A stretch of DNA of 64,000 nucleotides from Actinomadura oligospora ATCC 43269 (GTDB lineage Bacteria > Actinomycetota > Actinomycetes > Streptosporangiales > Streptosporangiaceae): contig NZ_JADG01000012.1 in NCBI RefSeq assembly GCF_000518265.1, positions 335,557 to 399,556 on the forward strand. The letters are read 5' to 3'. The notes beneath the pieces are model-generated. The model was not told the origin of the DNA, did not search any database, and worked only from the letters and a program-made list of their open reading frames with translations. Both the position numbers and the translations under genes were made by a program. Numbering within the stretch: the first letter of the stretch is position 1; every line of letters starts with the position of its first letter. Positions 44,802 through 53,196 of the stretch are shown here, in pieces.

Positions 44802-45772
44802 TCGCCCACCGGGCTGCGCATGTAGAGGACGGACCGTCCGGCGCGGGTGCGGTTCAGCAGGCCGCAGGCGTGCAGGGCCGTGAGGTGGCGGCTGATCCCG
44901 CCCGGCGTGACGCCGAGCCGCCGCGCGAGCTCCGTGGTGGACGCCGGGGACGCCAGCATGATCAGGAGACGCGTGCGGGGCGCGCCGAGCAGTTCGGTGA
45001 GCGCGGCGGCGCCTTCGGGGACCGCCTGGTCCCAGACGGCGCCGCGTCCGCGCGCGGGATAGGAGATCAGCGGCGGGAGGTCCTCGTCGATCATGGTGAT
45101 CGCGCCGCGCAGGAACAGGCCCGGGACGAGGACGAGCCCGCGCCCGGCGACGTCCACGACGACTTTGCGCGCGGTGTCGCCTGGGATCACCACCCGGACG
45201 CGGCCGGGCGTCCAGGTGACCCGGTCGTCCAACTCGGCGAACAGGGCCGCCGCGCCGCCGAGCGTGAGGCGGCGGGCACGGTGGGCAAGGTCGGCCTCCA
45301 GGACGGCGCGCATACGCGGCCAGTAGGGCTCGATGCAGGCGTCCCAGTACGCCTCGAGCGCGGCGCAGATCCGTTCGAGGACGGCCGAGGGGTCGCCGGT
45401 CAGGGCGGGCGGGATGGGGACTCCCCGGTACGCGGCGTCCACGTCGTGCCGGTACGCGGCGGCGATGTCCCGCCGGACGACGTCCGGGGGCGTCGTCCGC
45501 AGGAGGGCGAGGTCGGACGCGAGATCGGTGACGATGCCGTCCGGGCGCGGGCCGAGGAAGTCCGGGTTCCAGCCGTGCGGGGCGAACAGCGCGTTCAGCA
45601 CCTCGGTGTCGAGGGCGGAGTAGGCGGCGGCGGTCTCCCGGACCCATGGCAGGTGCTCGGGGTGCCGCGCGGGAAAAATCCGGGGCCGCAGGCTGAACAC
45701 CAGCTCGAGCAGCGGCGACATCCCGAAGGACGTCTCGGCGAGGTCCTGGACGCCCAACCTGAACTCGTACAT
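44786..45772 (-). CDS. DUF5937/ArsR-type transcriptional regulator (copy 1)
   Basis: A 328-residue regulator. The first 230 residues are a DUF5937-type domain (MYEFRLGVQDLAETSFGMSP, then LTLGGAAALFAELDDRVTW and SYPARGRGAVWDQ). The C-terminus is an ArsR winged helix (TRLLIMLASPASTTELARRL, GVTPGGISRHLTALHACGLL). It is divergent from an MFS transporter with a 48-bp gap, the usual arrangement for a repressor and the efflux pump it controls. A minus-strand TACCCT lies eight bases before ATG 45772. A closely related copy with its own transporter lies 1.4 kb away. Confidence 0.9.
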   Translation of the reverse strand: MYEFRLGVQDLAETSFGMSPLLELVFSLRPRIFPARHPEHLPWVRETAAAYSALDTEVLNALFAPHGWNPDFLGPRPDGIVTDLASDLALLRTTPPDVVRRDIAAAYRHDVDAAYRGVPIPPALTGDPSAVLERICAALEAYWDACIEPYWPRMRAVLEADLAHRARRLTLGGAAALFAELDDRVTWTPGRVRVVIPGDTARKVVVDVAGRGLVLVPGLFLRGAITMIDEDLPPLISYPARGRGAVWDQAVPEGAAALTELLGAPRTRLLIMLASPASTTELARRLGVTPGGISRHLTALHACGLLNRTRAGRSVLYMRSPVGDQLVR

Positions 45773-45798
45773 TGCCCCCCAGGGTAAATCCTTTCACC
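45773..45798. promoter_or_regulatory. Operator/promoter region of regulator-MFS pair 1
   Basis: GGGTAAATCCTTTCACCC (45783-45800 region) is an imperfect palindrome, and its complement supplies the TACCCT -10 box of the regulator. The TAAATCC core recurs in the matching gap of pair 2. Confidence 0.45.
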
Positions 45799-45820
45799 CG
45801 GGGCACTCCGCGGAGCTGGG

Positions 45821-47095
45821 ATGGGCCGCATGACGATCACCCTCCCTCGCAGCCTGGCGGACGCCGCCGGGCATCCCGTGATCCGCGCGCTCTCGGCCGT
45901 GACGCTGGTCAACACGCTCGGCAACGGCCTGCTCATGACGACCGGCGCGCTGCTGTTCACCCGGGTCGTCGGCATGACGGCGTCCCAGGTCGGCCTCGCG
46001 CTCGCGCTGGGCGGCGTGTGCGGCATCCTGGCGGGCATCCCGCTGGGCCGGGTCGCCGACCGATTCGGGGCGCGTCCGACCGTGGTGGCGCTCCTGGCCG
46101 TCGAGGCGGTGCTCGTCCTCGGCTACACCCAGGTCCACTCGTTCTGGACGGCCCTTCCGCTGATCTGCGCCGTCATGTTCGTGGACCGGGGCGAGAGCGC
46201 GGTGCGCGGCGCGCTGATCGCCAAGGCCCTGCCGCCGGACCAGCGGGTGAAGGGACGGGCGTTCCTGCGGTCGGTGACCAACGTCGGCATCTCGCTGGGC
46301 GCCGTCCTCGCCTCCCTCGCGCTCGTCGCCGACACGCCCGCCGCGTACCGGACGGTCGTGGTGGCGGACGCCGTGACCTTCGTGATCGCGGCGCTCCTGC
46401 TGCTCAGGGTGCCCGCGCTGGAGCCCGCGCCGGGCGGCGAGCGGGCCGACGGCCGGGGCTTCGGCGCGCTCACCGACGTCCCCTACGTGGTGATCACCGC
46501 GCTGGCGGGCGCGCTGGTCATGCTGCAGGGCGTCCTGGAGATCGGCCTCCCGCTGTGGGTGACGCACCAGACGCACGCGCCCCGGGCGCTGATCTCGGCC
46601 GCCATGCTGCTGAACACGGTCATGGTCGTCCTGTTGCAGGTCAGGCTGAGCAAGGGATCCGACGATCCGGGTAGGGCGGCCCGCATGGCGCTGCGCGCCG
46701 GGACGCTGATCGCGGTCGGCTGCGTCCTGCTGGGCCTGTCCAAGGGCCTTCCCGCGTGGACCGCGACGCTGCTCGTGCTGGCCGCGGTCGCGGTCATGAC
46801 GGTCGGCGAGATGCTGGGGGCGGCCGGTAGCTGGGCGCTCGGTTTCGACCTGGCGGACGAGCGGGCGCAGGGCGTCTACCAGGGCGTTTTCAACACCGGC
46901 TTCGCCGCCGGGCTGGTGCTGGGCCCGCTCGCCGTGACCCAGACGGGCCTGCGGTTCGGCCTGACCGGGTGGCTGGTCCTCGGCGGGATCTTCCTGGCGA
47001 CGGCCGTCGCGTTCGTCCCGGCGACCCGCTGGGCCGTCGCGACGCGCCCGTCCGTCATGGGCCGCCCGTCCACGGCGACCGGCCCGGCCGCCTGA
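45821..47095 (+). CDS. MFS efflux transporter (copy 1)
   Basis: A 424-residue major facilitator protein with about 12 membrane helices. The MFS signature loop between helices 2 and 3 is visible as GIPLGRVADRFGARPTVVAL. Other family marks are LVNTLGNGLLMTTGALLFTR in helix 1 and WALGFDLADERAQGVYQGVF near helix 11. It resembles drug-export members of the EntS/DHA3-like type. The start is ATG 45821 (GGAG five bases upstream); ATG 45830 is the alternative. It is probably repressed by the divergent DUF5937/ArsR protein. Confidence 0.92.
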   Translation: MGRMTITLPRSLADAAGHPVIRALSAVTLVNTLGNGLLMTTGALLFTRVVGMTASQVGLALALGGVCGILAGIPLGRVADRFGARPTVVALLAVEAVLVLGYTQVHSFWTALPLICAVMFVDRGESAVRGALIAKALPPDQRVKGRAFLRSVTNVGISLGAVLASLALVADTPAAYRTVVVADAVTFVIAALLLLRVPALEPAPGGERADGRGFGALTDVPYVVITALAGALVMLQGVLEIGLPLWVTHQTHAPRALISAAMLLNTVMVVLLQVRLSKGSDDPGRAARMALRAGTLIAVGCVLLGLSKGLPAWTATLLVLAAVAVMTVGEMLGAAGSWALGFDLADERAQGVYQGVFNTGFAAGLVLGPLAVTQTGLRFGLTGWLVLGGIFLATAVAFVPATRWAVATRPSVMGRPSTATGPAA

Positions 47096-47200
47096 CGGGT
47101 TCATTGACCGCTGGGCGTGGGCATTGACCGCCTGACGGATTCGTCGGCCGCGAGCGCGTTCATTGGCCGCCGGGGCGGGCTCGCTGGCCGCCGGGCGGGG
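47088..47200. repeat. Degenerate repeats downstream of MFS copy 1
   Basis: The stop region of MFS copy 1 (GGCCGCCTGACGGGTTC) recurs at about 47140 as GACCGCCTGACGGATTC, and GTTCATTGRCCGC appears again near 47098 and 47158. The 105-bp gap to the second regulator is built almost wholly of these units. Confidence 0.6.
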
Positions 47201-48163
47201 TCAGCGGACGAGTTGGTCGCCGAGGGGGCTGCGCATGTAGAGGACGGACCGTCCCTCGCGGGTGCGGTTCAGGAGGCCGCTCGCGCGCAGGGCGGTCAGG
47301 TGGTGGCTGACCGCGCCCGGCGTGACGCCGAGCCGCCGGGCCAGGTCGGTCGTGGACGCCGGGGAGGCCAGCATGACCAGCAGTTTCGCGCGGCGCGCGC
47401 CGACGAGCCCGACGAGCGCGGCCGGGCCCGCGGGGACGGTGTCGTCCCAGACGGCGCCGCGTCCGCGCGCGGGGTAGGAGATCAGCGGCGGGAGGTCCTC
47501 GTCGATCATGGTGAGCGCGCCGCGCAGGAACAGGCAGGGCACGAGGACGAGCCCGCGTCCGGCGACGTCCACGACGCGTTCGGGCGCGAGCCCGGCCCGG
47601 ATGACGAGCCGGACGAGGCCCGGCTCCCAGCTGACCCGGTCGTCCAGCTCGGCGAACAGGGCGGCGGCGCCGCCGAAGGCCAGGCGTCGCGCGCGGTGCA
47701 CGAGATCGGCCTCCAGGACGGCCCGCATCCGCGCCCAGTAGGGCTCGACGCAGGCCTCCCAGTACGCCTCGTACGCCCTGCAGATCCGGTCGAGGACGGC
47801 GGCCGGGTCGCCGCCCAGCACCGGCGGGACCGGGACGTGCCGGTACGCCACGACGATGTCGCGCCGGACGACGTCCGGCGGCGTCCTCCGCAGCACGGCG
47901 AGGTCGTCGGCGATCTCGGTGACGATGCCGGTCGGGCGCGGGGTGAGGAAGTCGGGGATCCAGCCGTGCGGCGCGTTCAGGACGTCCAGCAGCTCGGTGT
48001 CGAGACGGGCGTAGGCGGCGGCCGTCTCCCGCACCCACGACAGGTGCTCGGGATGCCACGAGGGGAACGTGCGCGGACGGAGGCTGAAGGTCAGCTCGTA
48101 CAACGGCGACATCGCGAAGGACGTCTCGGCGAGGTCCTGGACGCCGAGCCTGAACTCATACAT
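47201..48163 (-). CDS. DUF5937/ArsR-type transcriptional regulator (copy 2)
   Basis: A 320-residue paralogue of the regulator at 44786-45772, sharing the same opening (MYEFRLGVQDLAETSF) and closing (MRSPxGDQLVR) motifs. The winged helix reads STTDLARRLGVTPGAVSHHL. It lacks about eight residues near the middle (copy 1 has YRHDVDAAYRGVPIPP, copy 2 YRHVPVPP). The minus-strand TAGGCT eight bases before ATG 48163 mirrors the promoter of copy 1. It is divergent from the second MFS gene. Confidence 0.9.
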   Translation of the reverse strand: MYEFRLGVQDLAETSFAMSPLYELTFSLRPRTFPSWHPEHLSWVRETAAAYARLDTELLDVLNAPHGWIPDFLTPRPTGIVTEIADDLAVLRRTPPDVVRRDIVVAYRHVPVPPVLGGDPAAVLDRICRAYEAYWEACVEPYWARMRAVLEADLVHRARRLAFGGAAALFAELDDRVSWEPGLVRLVIRAGLAPERVVDVAGRGLVLVPCLFLRGALTMIDEDLPPLISYPARGRGAVWDDTVPAGPAALVGLVGARRAKLLVMLASPASTTDLARRLGVTPGAVSHHLTALRASGLLNRTREGRSVLYMRSPLGDQLVR

Positions 48164-48185
48164 TGAGGAAAAGCCTAAATCCATT
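48164..48185. promoter_or_regulatory. Operator/promoter region of regulator-MFS pair 2
   Basis: The gap holds AAAGCCTAAATCCATTCC. Its complement gives the TAGGCT -10 box of the regulator, and TAAATCC matches the core in pair 1 at the same distance from the regulator start. Confidence 0.4.
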
Positions 48186-48211
48186 CCGCGTCGCCGGGCC
48201 GCACGGCTGGG

Positions 48212-49513
48212 ATGGGACGCATGACGACGCCCTCCCCCGGGTCCCCTGGCCCGCCGTCCCCGGCCCCTCCGTCCGCCGGTCCCCCGTCCACGAGCATGGC
48301 GAGCCTGGCGCGCAACCCGGTCCTCCGGGTGCTGTTCGCGGCGATGCTGGTCAACACGCTCGGCAACGGCCTGTTCATGACCATCAGCGCCCTGCTTTTC
48401 ACCCGCGTGGTCGGGATGTCGCCGTCCCAGGTCGGCTTCGCGCTGGCGTTGGGCGGGGTGTTCGGCATCGCGTCCGGGGTGCCGATGGGACGCGTCGCCG
48501 ACCGGCTCGGGGCGCGTCCGACGGTGGTGGCGCTCCTGGGCGCGGAGGGGGTGCTGGTCCTCGGGTACACGCAGGTCCATTCGTTCTGGGCCGCGGTGCC
48601 GCTGATCTGCGGCGTCACCTTCCTGGACCGGGGCGCGACGGCCGTGCGGAACGCGCTGGTCGGGCAGGCGCTGCCCGCCGAGCTGCGGATGCCCGGCCGG
48701 GCGTTCCTGCGGATGGCGACCAACGGCGGCGTCGGCATCGGGGCGGCGCTGGCGTCCGTCGCGCTGGTCGTGGACACCCCGGCCGCCTACCGGACGATCG
48801 TGGTGCTCAACGCGGTGACGTTCCTCGGGGCGGCGCTGCTGCTGACGCGGGTCCCGGCGGAGCGTCCGGCGCGGGACGCGACGTCCGGCGGGGGCGGCTT
48901 CCGCGCGCTGACCGACGTCCCGTACCTGGTCATCACGGTCCTGAGCGGGGTGCTGGTGCTGCAGCAGGGCATCCTCGAGGTCGGCGTCCCGCTGTGGGTG
49001 ACGCGCGAGACGCACGCGCCGCGCCTGCTCGTCTCGGCCTGCCTGGTGCTGAACACGGCCCTGGTCATCGCGTTGCAGGTGCGGATGAGCCGTGGCGCCG
49101 AGGACCCGCGCGTCGCGGCCCGCGCGTGCCTGCGCGCCGGGACGCTCATGGCGGTCGGCTGCCTGCTGTTCGGCCTGTCCAAAGGCCCGGACCCGTGGAC
49201 GGCGTCGCTCCTGATCCTGGGCGCGCTCGCCCTCCAGACGGTCGGCGAGGTGCTCTACGCGGCGGGGAGCTGGGCGCTCAGCTACGAACTGGCGGACGAG
49301 CACGCGCACGGCGTCTACCAGGGCGTCTTCAACAGCGGCTTCGCGGCCGGGGCGCTGCTCGGGCCGCTGGTCGTCACGCAGACCGCGCTGCGCCACGGCA
49401 TGGACGGCTGGCTCGTCTTCGGCGGGATCTTCCTGGTGACGGCCGTCGCGTTCGTCCCCGCGACCCGCTGGGCCGCGGCGAACCGTCCAGCCTGGCGCGA
49501 GGCCCCGGCCTGA
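48212..49513 (+). CDS. MFS efflux transporter (copy 2)
   Basis: A 433-residue, 12-helix MFS protein, a paralogue of the transporter at 45821-47095. Shared strings include MLVNTLGNGLFMTISALLFT, GVPMGRVADRLGARPTVVAL and ELADEHAHGVYQGVFNSGFA. It has a longer Pro/Ser-rich start (residues 1-30). ATG 48212 or 48221 could start translation. Pairing with its own regulator suggests that the two copies respond to different compounds. Confidence 0.92.
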   Translation: MGRMTTPSPGSPGPPSPAPPSAGPPSTSMASLARNPVLRVLFAAMLVNTLGNGLFMTISALLFTRVVGMSPSQVGFALALGGVFGIASGVPMGRVADRLGARPTVVALLGAEGVLVLGYTQVHSFWAAVPLICGVTFLDRGATAVRNALVGQALPAELRMPGRAFLRMATNGGVGIGAALASVALVVDTPAAYRTIVVLNAVTFLGAALLLTRVPAERPARDATSGGGGFRALTDVPYLVITVLSGVLVLQQGILEVGVPLWVTRETHAPRLLVSACLVLNTALVIALQVRMSRGAEDPRVAARACLRAGTLMAVGCLLFGLSKGPDPWTASLLILGALALQTVGEVLYAAGSWALSYELADEHAHGVYQGVFNSGFAAGALLGPLVVTQTALRHGMDGWLVFGGIFLVTAVAFVPATRWAAANRPAWREAPA

Positions 49514-49516
49514 CGG

Positions 49517-49547
49517 AGGACGGCCCCGGAGGTTCCGGGGCCGTCCT
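49517..49547 (+). terminator. Terminator after MFS copy 2
   Basis: A perfect 14-bp stem (49517-49530 with 49534-49547) with a GGT loop, followed by TCCATAT, begins four bases after the stop codon. Confidence 0.8.
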
Positions 49548-49579
49548 TCCATATGCGAGGGCCGGAGGGGGGCCGGTCC

Positions 49580-50821
49580 TCACGCCTCGGCGGGGAGGGG
49601 CTCGTCCTGGAAGGCGTGGTCGATGTCGACGCGCTCCAGCGACGCCAGGTGCCGCCTCCGGACGACCAGGATCCCGATCGCGACCGCGCAGCACAGCGCG
49701 CCCACGTAGTACGGGGTCGAGGCGCTGAACCGCTCGGCGAGCCTGCTGCCGAAGTAGGGCGCGAGCGCGCCGCCGAGCCACCGGACGAAGTTGTACCCCG
49801 CGGACGCGACCGGACGGGGACTGTCGGAGACCTCCATCGCCGCCTCGGTGAAGGCGGTGTTGTTCAGCCCGATCGGGATGCCGGACAGGATCGTGCTGAC
49901 GATGATCCCGTTGTGCCCGAGGGTGGCCAGGCCGAGCTGGAACACGATGAGCAGGGCCAGTGCCAGGTGCATGACCCGGACGGTCCCGATCCGGCGCTGC
50001 AGGGCGGGTGCGGCGAACACCGACGACAGCGCGACCATCACGCCCCAGCCGAAGAACACCAGGCCGATGCCGTGCGCGTCCATGTGCAGGACGAACGGCG
50101 TCCAGGCCAGGACGGTGAAGAACGCGTAGTTGTAGAACAGCGCGGTGAACGCCGTGGTCGACAGGCCGCCGTGGCCGAGCGCGCGGATCGGCGCGGACAG
50201 CGGGGTCGGGACGGCGGGCTTCGGCGTCGGCTTCAGCAGGGTCGTGATCAGCAGGAACCCGACGGCCATCAGCAGGGCCGTCCCGAAGAACGGGAAGCGC
50301 CAGTTCATGTCGCCGAGCAGCGCGCCGAGGAGCGGGCCGAGCGAGATGCCGATGCCGAGCGCGGCCTCGTAGAGGATGATCGCCGACTCGGCCCCGCCGG
50401 ACGCGGCGCCGACGATCACGGCGAGGGCGGTCGCGACGAACAGCGCGTTGCCGAGCCCCCAGCCCGCGCGGAACCCGACGAGCTGACCGACGGTGTCGGA
50501 CGTCCCGGCGAGCGCGGCGAACACCACGACCAGGACGAGCCCGATCATCAGCGTCCGCTTCCCGCCGATCCGGCTGGACACCCAGCCGGTGACGAGCATC
50601 GCGACGGCGGTGATCAGGAAGTAGCTGGTGAACAGCAGCGACACCTGGCTGGGCGTCGCGCGCAGGTTCTCGGCGATGGCGGGGAGGATCGGGTCGACCA
50701 GGCCGATGCCCATGAAGGCGACCACGGCGGCGAAGGCCGTGGCCCAGACCGACATCGGCTGCCGGAGGAGACCGGCCCGTTCGGGGCGCCGGTGCGCGGT
50801 CTCCGCTGGCTCTGCGTTCAT
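49580..50821 (-). CDS. MFS transporter of the MarR operon
   Basis: A 413-residue MFS protein with about 12 helices, of a different branch from the two transporters before it. The signature loop is GWVSSRIGGKRTLMIGLVLV, and helix 1 carries FMGIGLVDPILPAIAENLRA, as in DHA1-type multidrug exporters. A midpoint cytoplasmic loop holds KPTPKPAVPTPL. It follows the MarR gene on the same strand with a 57-bp gap and is probably co-transcribed and controlled by it. The start at ATG 50821 is preceded by a purine-rich AAAGGTAGGTTCC stretch. Confidence 0.92.
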   Translation of the reverse strand: MNAEPAETAHRRPERAGLLRQPMSVWATAFAAVVAFMGIGLVDPILPAIAENLRATPSQVSLLFTSYFLITAVAMLVTGWVSSRIGGKRTLMIGLVLVVVFAALAGTSDTVGQLVGFRAGWGLGNALFVATALAVIVGAASGGAESAIILYEAALGIGISLGPLLGALLGDMNWRFPFFGTALLMAVGFLLITTLLKPTPKPAVPTPLSAPIRALGHGGLSTTAFTALFYNYAFFTVLAWTPFVLHMDAHGIGLVFFGWGVMVALSSVFAAPALQRRIGTVRVMHLALALLIVFQLGLATLGHNGIIVSTILSGIPIGLNNTAFTEAAMEVSDSPRPVASAGYNFVRWLGGALAPYFGSRLAERFSASTPYYVGALCCAVAIGILVVRRRHLASLERVDIDHAFQDEPLPAEA

Positions 50822-50878
50822 GGAACCTACCTTTCGGGGGACGGCCCCTCCCCGCCTCGCGCGCCGGACGCGCCGGGC

Positions 50879-51322
50879 TCAGGCGGCGGGCGCCGGACGG
50901 TCGGGATCGGCGAACAGCCGTCCGAGCAGGGGAAGGGCGGCGGTCAGGGTCCGCCGCTCCTGCTCGGACAGTTCAGCGAACCGCTGGACGAGGATCCCGA
51001 TGCGGCGCTCCCGGACGCGGTGGAGCTGGACGCACCCCTCCGGGGTGATCCCGGCGGTGACGACGCGCGCGTCGGAGGCGTCCCGGCCGCGGACGACCAG
51101 GCCGTCCCGCTCCAGCCGGTTGACCAGCGCGGTCATGGTCGGCAGTTTCACGCCGTGCTCGGCGGCCAGCTCGGTCATCCGGCGAGGCCCGCCCTCCAGC
51201 GAGCCGAGCACCGACGCCTGCTGGCTGGTGACGGCCTGGTCGGCGTTGACGCGGCGCATCATCAGCACCATCTCGCGGAGCCGGGTGTTCAGCTCCTCGG
51301 CGAGCTCGCGGTCGGACTGCAT
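50879..51322 (-). CDS. MarR-family regulator
   Basis: A 147-residue winged-helix repressor. The core reads VTSQQASVLGSLEGGPRRMT, then ELAAEHGVKLPTMTALVNRL and GRDASDARVVTAGIT (the DxR wing). It is the first gene of a two-gene operon with an MFS exporter. A perfect 27-bp palindrome 18 bp upstream of the start is the likely operator, so the protein should repress its own operon until an exported compound binds. GGAGAG precedes ATG 51322. Confidence 0.93.
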   Translation of the reverse strand: MQSDRELAEELNTRLREMVLMMRRVNADQAVTSQQASVLGSLEGGPRRMTELAAEHGVKLPTMTALVNRLERDGLVVRGRDASDARVVTAGITPEGCVQLHRVRERRIGILVQRFAELSEQERRTLTAALPLLGRLFADPDRPAPAA

Positions 51323-51340
51323 CGGTCTCTCCTCTATTAC

Positions 51341-51367
51341 TTAGCCATACTAAGTTAGTATGGCTAA
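51341..51367. promoter_or_regulatory. Perfect 27-bp palindromic operator of the MarR-MFS operon
   Basis: TTAGCCATACTAA (51341-51353) and TTAGTATGGCTAA (51355-51367) form a perfect 13-1-13 inverted repeat, strongly AT-rich against its surroundings. It lies between the MarR gene and xseA, 18 bp from the first and 47 bp before the xseA -10 box. Confidence 0.85.
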
Positions 51368-51413
51368 CTTTTCAACCCGGTGGTGACCTGCATCGTGCCG
51401 CCTCGGAACCGCC

Positions 51414-51425
51414 TAGGCTGCCGAC
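51414..51425 (+). promoter_or_regulatory. Leaderless-type -10 box of xseA
   Basis: TAGGCT (51414-51419), six bases, then ATG 51426. The same hexamer and spacing occur at xseB. Confidence 0.5.
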
Positions 51426-52640
51426 ATGGCGATGGAGACCTCGGCGGAGTCCCCCGTACCGGTCCGGACGGTGCTTTCAGCGGTCGGCGGCTGGATCGGA
51501 CGGCTCGGAAGGATCTGGGTCGAGGGGCAGATCACCGAACTCAACGCGCGAGGCGGCACGGTTTACGTCACGCTTCGCGATCCGGTGGCGAACATGTCGG
51601 TCCCGGTCGTCGGCCGCCGCGAGACCTTCGCCGCCGCCGGGCCCGCCGTCACCGACGGAGCCCGCGTGGTGATCCACTGCAAACCGGACTTCTGGGTCAA
51701 CCGCGGACGCTTCTCGCTGAGCGCGATCGAGGTCCGGCCCGTCGGCGTCGGCGAGCTGCTAGCCCGGCTGGAGCGGCTCAAGCAGCTGCTGGCGTCCGAG
51801 GGCCTGTTCCGGCCCGAGCGCAAGCGCCCGTTGCCCTTCCTGCCCGGACGCGTCGGACTGATCTGCGGACGCGACTCCGACGCCGAGCACGACGTCCTCC
51901 AGAACGCCCGGCGGCGCTGGCCCGCCGTCGAGTTCACCGTCCGGAACACCGCCGTGCAGGGGAGCAACGCCGTCCCGCAGGTCATGGACGCGCTGCGCGA
52001 GCTCGACGCCGACCCGCACGTCGACGTGATCGTCATCACGCGCGGCGGCGGCTCCATGGAGGACCTCCTCCCCTTCTCGGACGAGGCGCTGATCCGGGCC
52101 GTCGCCGCAGCCCGCACCCCGGTCGTCAGCGCGATCGGCCACGAGCAGGACAGCCCGCTCCTCGACCTGGTCGCCGATCTGCGCGCCTCCACCCCGACCG
52201 ACGCCGCCAAGCGGGTCGTCCCGGACGTCCGCGAGCAGCTCCAGCTCGTCCGCCAGCTGCGGGACCGGGGGCGGCGCGTCCTGGTCGGCGGGGTCGAACG
52301 CGAGCTGCACTGGCTGTCGGCGATGCGCTCCCGTCCGGCGCTGGCCGACCCGGTCCGCGAGATCGAGCGGCAGGCCGAGCGCGTCGAGGCGCTGCGCGAC
52401 CGCACCCGCCGGTGCCTCGCGTCCGCGCTGGACCGCTCGTCCGACCAGCTCTCCCACACGCGCGCGCGGTTGCTGGCCCTGTCCCCCGCCGCGACCCTGG
52501 CGCGCGGCTACGCGATCGTCCAGCGCGAGGACGACGGGGTCGTCCGGGACGCCAAGTCCGTCGAGGACGGCGAGGCCCTCGTCGTCCGGCTGGCCGAGGG
52601 ACGCCTGGGCGTGACCGTCACCGAACGCGACCTGTCCTGA
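51426..52640 (+). CDS. xseA: Exodeoxyribonuclease VII large subunit
   Basis: A 404-residue subunit. It has the N-terminal OB-fold (WVEGQITELNARGGTVYVTL), the catalytic region with GLICGRDSDAEHDVLQNARR, VDVIVITRGGGSMEDLLPF and AIGHEQDSPLLDLVADLRAS, and a C-terminal helical arm ending in TLARGYAIVQ and GRLGVTVTERDLS. With XseB it degrades single-stranded DNA in both directions. ATG 51426 sits six bases after TAGGCT; ATG 51432 is a near alternative. In many actinobacteria xseB follows directly; here a secreted-protein gene lies between. Confidence 0.96.
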   Translation: MAMETSAESPVPVRTVLSAVGGWIGRLGRIWVEGQITELNARGGTVYVTLRDPVANMSVPVVGRRETFAAAGPAVTDGARVVIHCKPDFWVNRGRFSLSAIEVRPVGVGELLARLERLKQLLASEGLFRPERKRPLPFLPGRVGLICGRDSDAEHDVLQNARRRWPAVEFTVRNTAVQGSNAVPQVMDALRELDADPHVDVIVITRGGGSMEDLLPFSDEALIRAVAAARTPVVSAIGHEQDSPLLDLVADLRASTPTDAAKRVVPDVREQLQLVRQLRDRGRRVLVGGVERELHWLSAMRSRPALADPVREIERQAERVEALRDRTRRCLASALDRSSDQLSHTRARLLALSPAATLARGYAIVQREDDGVVRDAKSVEDGEALVVRLAEGRLGVTVTERDLS

Positions 52641-52788
52641 GTCCGAAACCCCGGCGGGCACGGGCACCACTGGCCGCCTCCGGCCTGGCCGTAGCCACTT
52701 CCGGCCTTCTCGAGATCTTGGAACGTTTGCGCAAGTAGGCGAATGTGGTCACGGACCACAGATCACCTTCTGCTCCGAGGAGGACGGA

Positions 52789-53157
52789 ATGTCCGTACTG
52801 CGCTGGACTCGCCGGACGGCCCTGGCGGCCGGAACCTGCGCCGTGGCGTCCCTGGCCCTGGTCGCGCCCGCCCACGCGAGCGTCTCCCCCACGACCGTGG
52901 GGCCGACCGGGCGCTGCGCCGCGGTGGAGTTCACCGAGCTGCACGGCGGCCACGACTACATGCGCGCCAACCCCATCGTCGACTGGAACGGGGTGTGCCA
53001 GTTCGGGATCCACGACTTCTCGAACGGGGCGGACTACCCCACGAACGGCCCCGCGGAGACCCCCGCGCCCGGCATCTACGACGGCCCCGGCCACAGCGAG
53101 GCCGTCTACGTCCACGACCTGCTCTCCGACACCTGGGGCTGGGGACCCCGCAACTGA
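52789..53157 (+). CDS. Small secreted protein between xseA and xseB
   Basis: A 122-residue exported protein of unknown function. A twin-arginine-like or Sec signal (MSVLRWTRRTALAAGTCAVA, cleaved after AHA) is followed by a compact domain with two Cys (GRCAAVEF and NGVCQFG) that could form a disulphide. The tail is Gly/Pro/His-rich. GAGGAGGA precedes ATG 52789. It interrupts the usual xseA-xseB neighbourhood and has its own ribosome site, unlike its two neighbours, which look leaderless. Confidence 0.8.
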   Translation: MSVLRWTRRTALAAGTCAVASLALVAPAHASVSPTTVGPTGRCAAVEFTELHGGHDYMRANPIVDWNGVCQFGIHDFSNGADYPTNGPAETPAPGIYDGPGHSEAVYVHDLLSDTWGWGPRN

Positions 53158-53184
53158 ATCCGCCGAGCCGTCCCCGGCTGCCCC

Positions 53185-53196
53185 TAGGCTGGACGC
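53185..53196 (+). promoter_or_regulatory. Leaderless-type -10 box of xseB
   Basis: TAGGCT (53185-53190), six bases (GGACGC), then GTG 53197. No ribosome site lies in this spacer. Confidence 0.5.
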
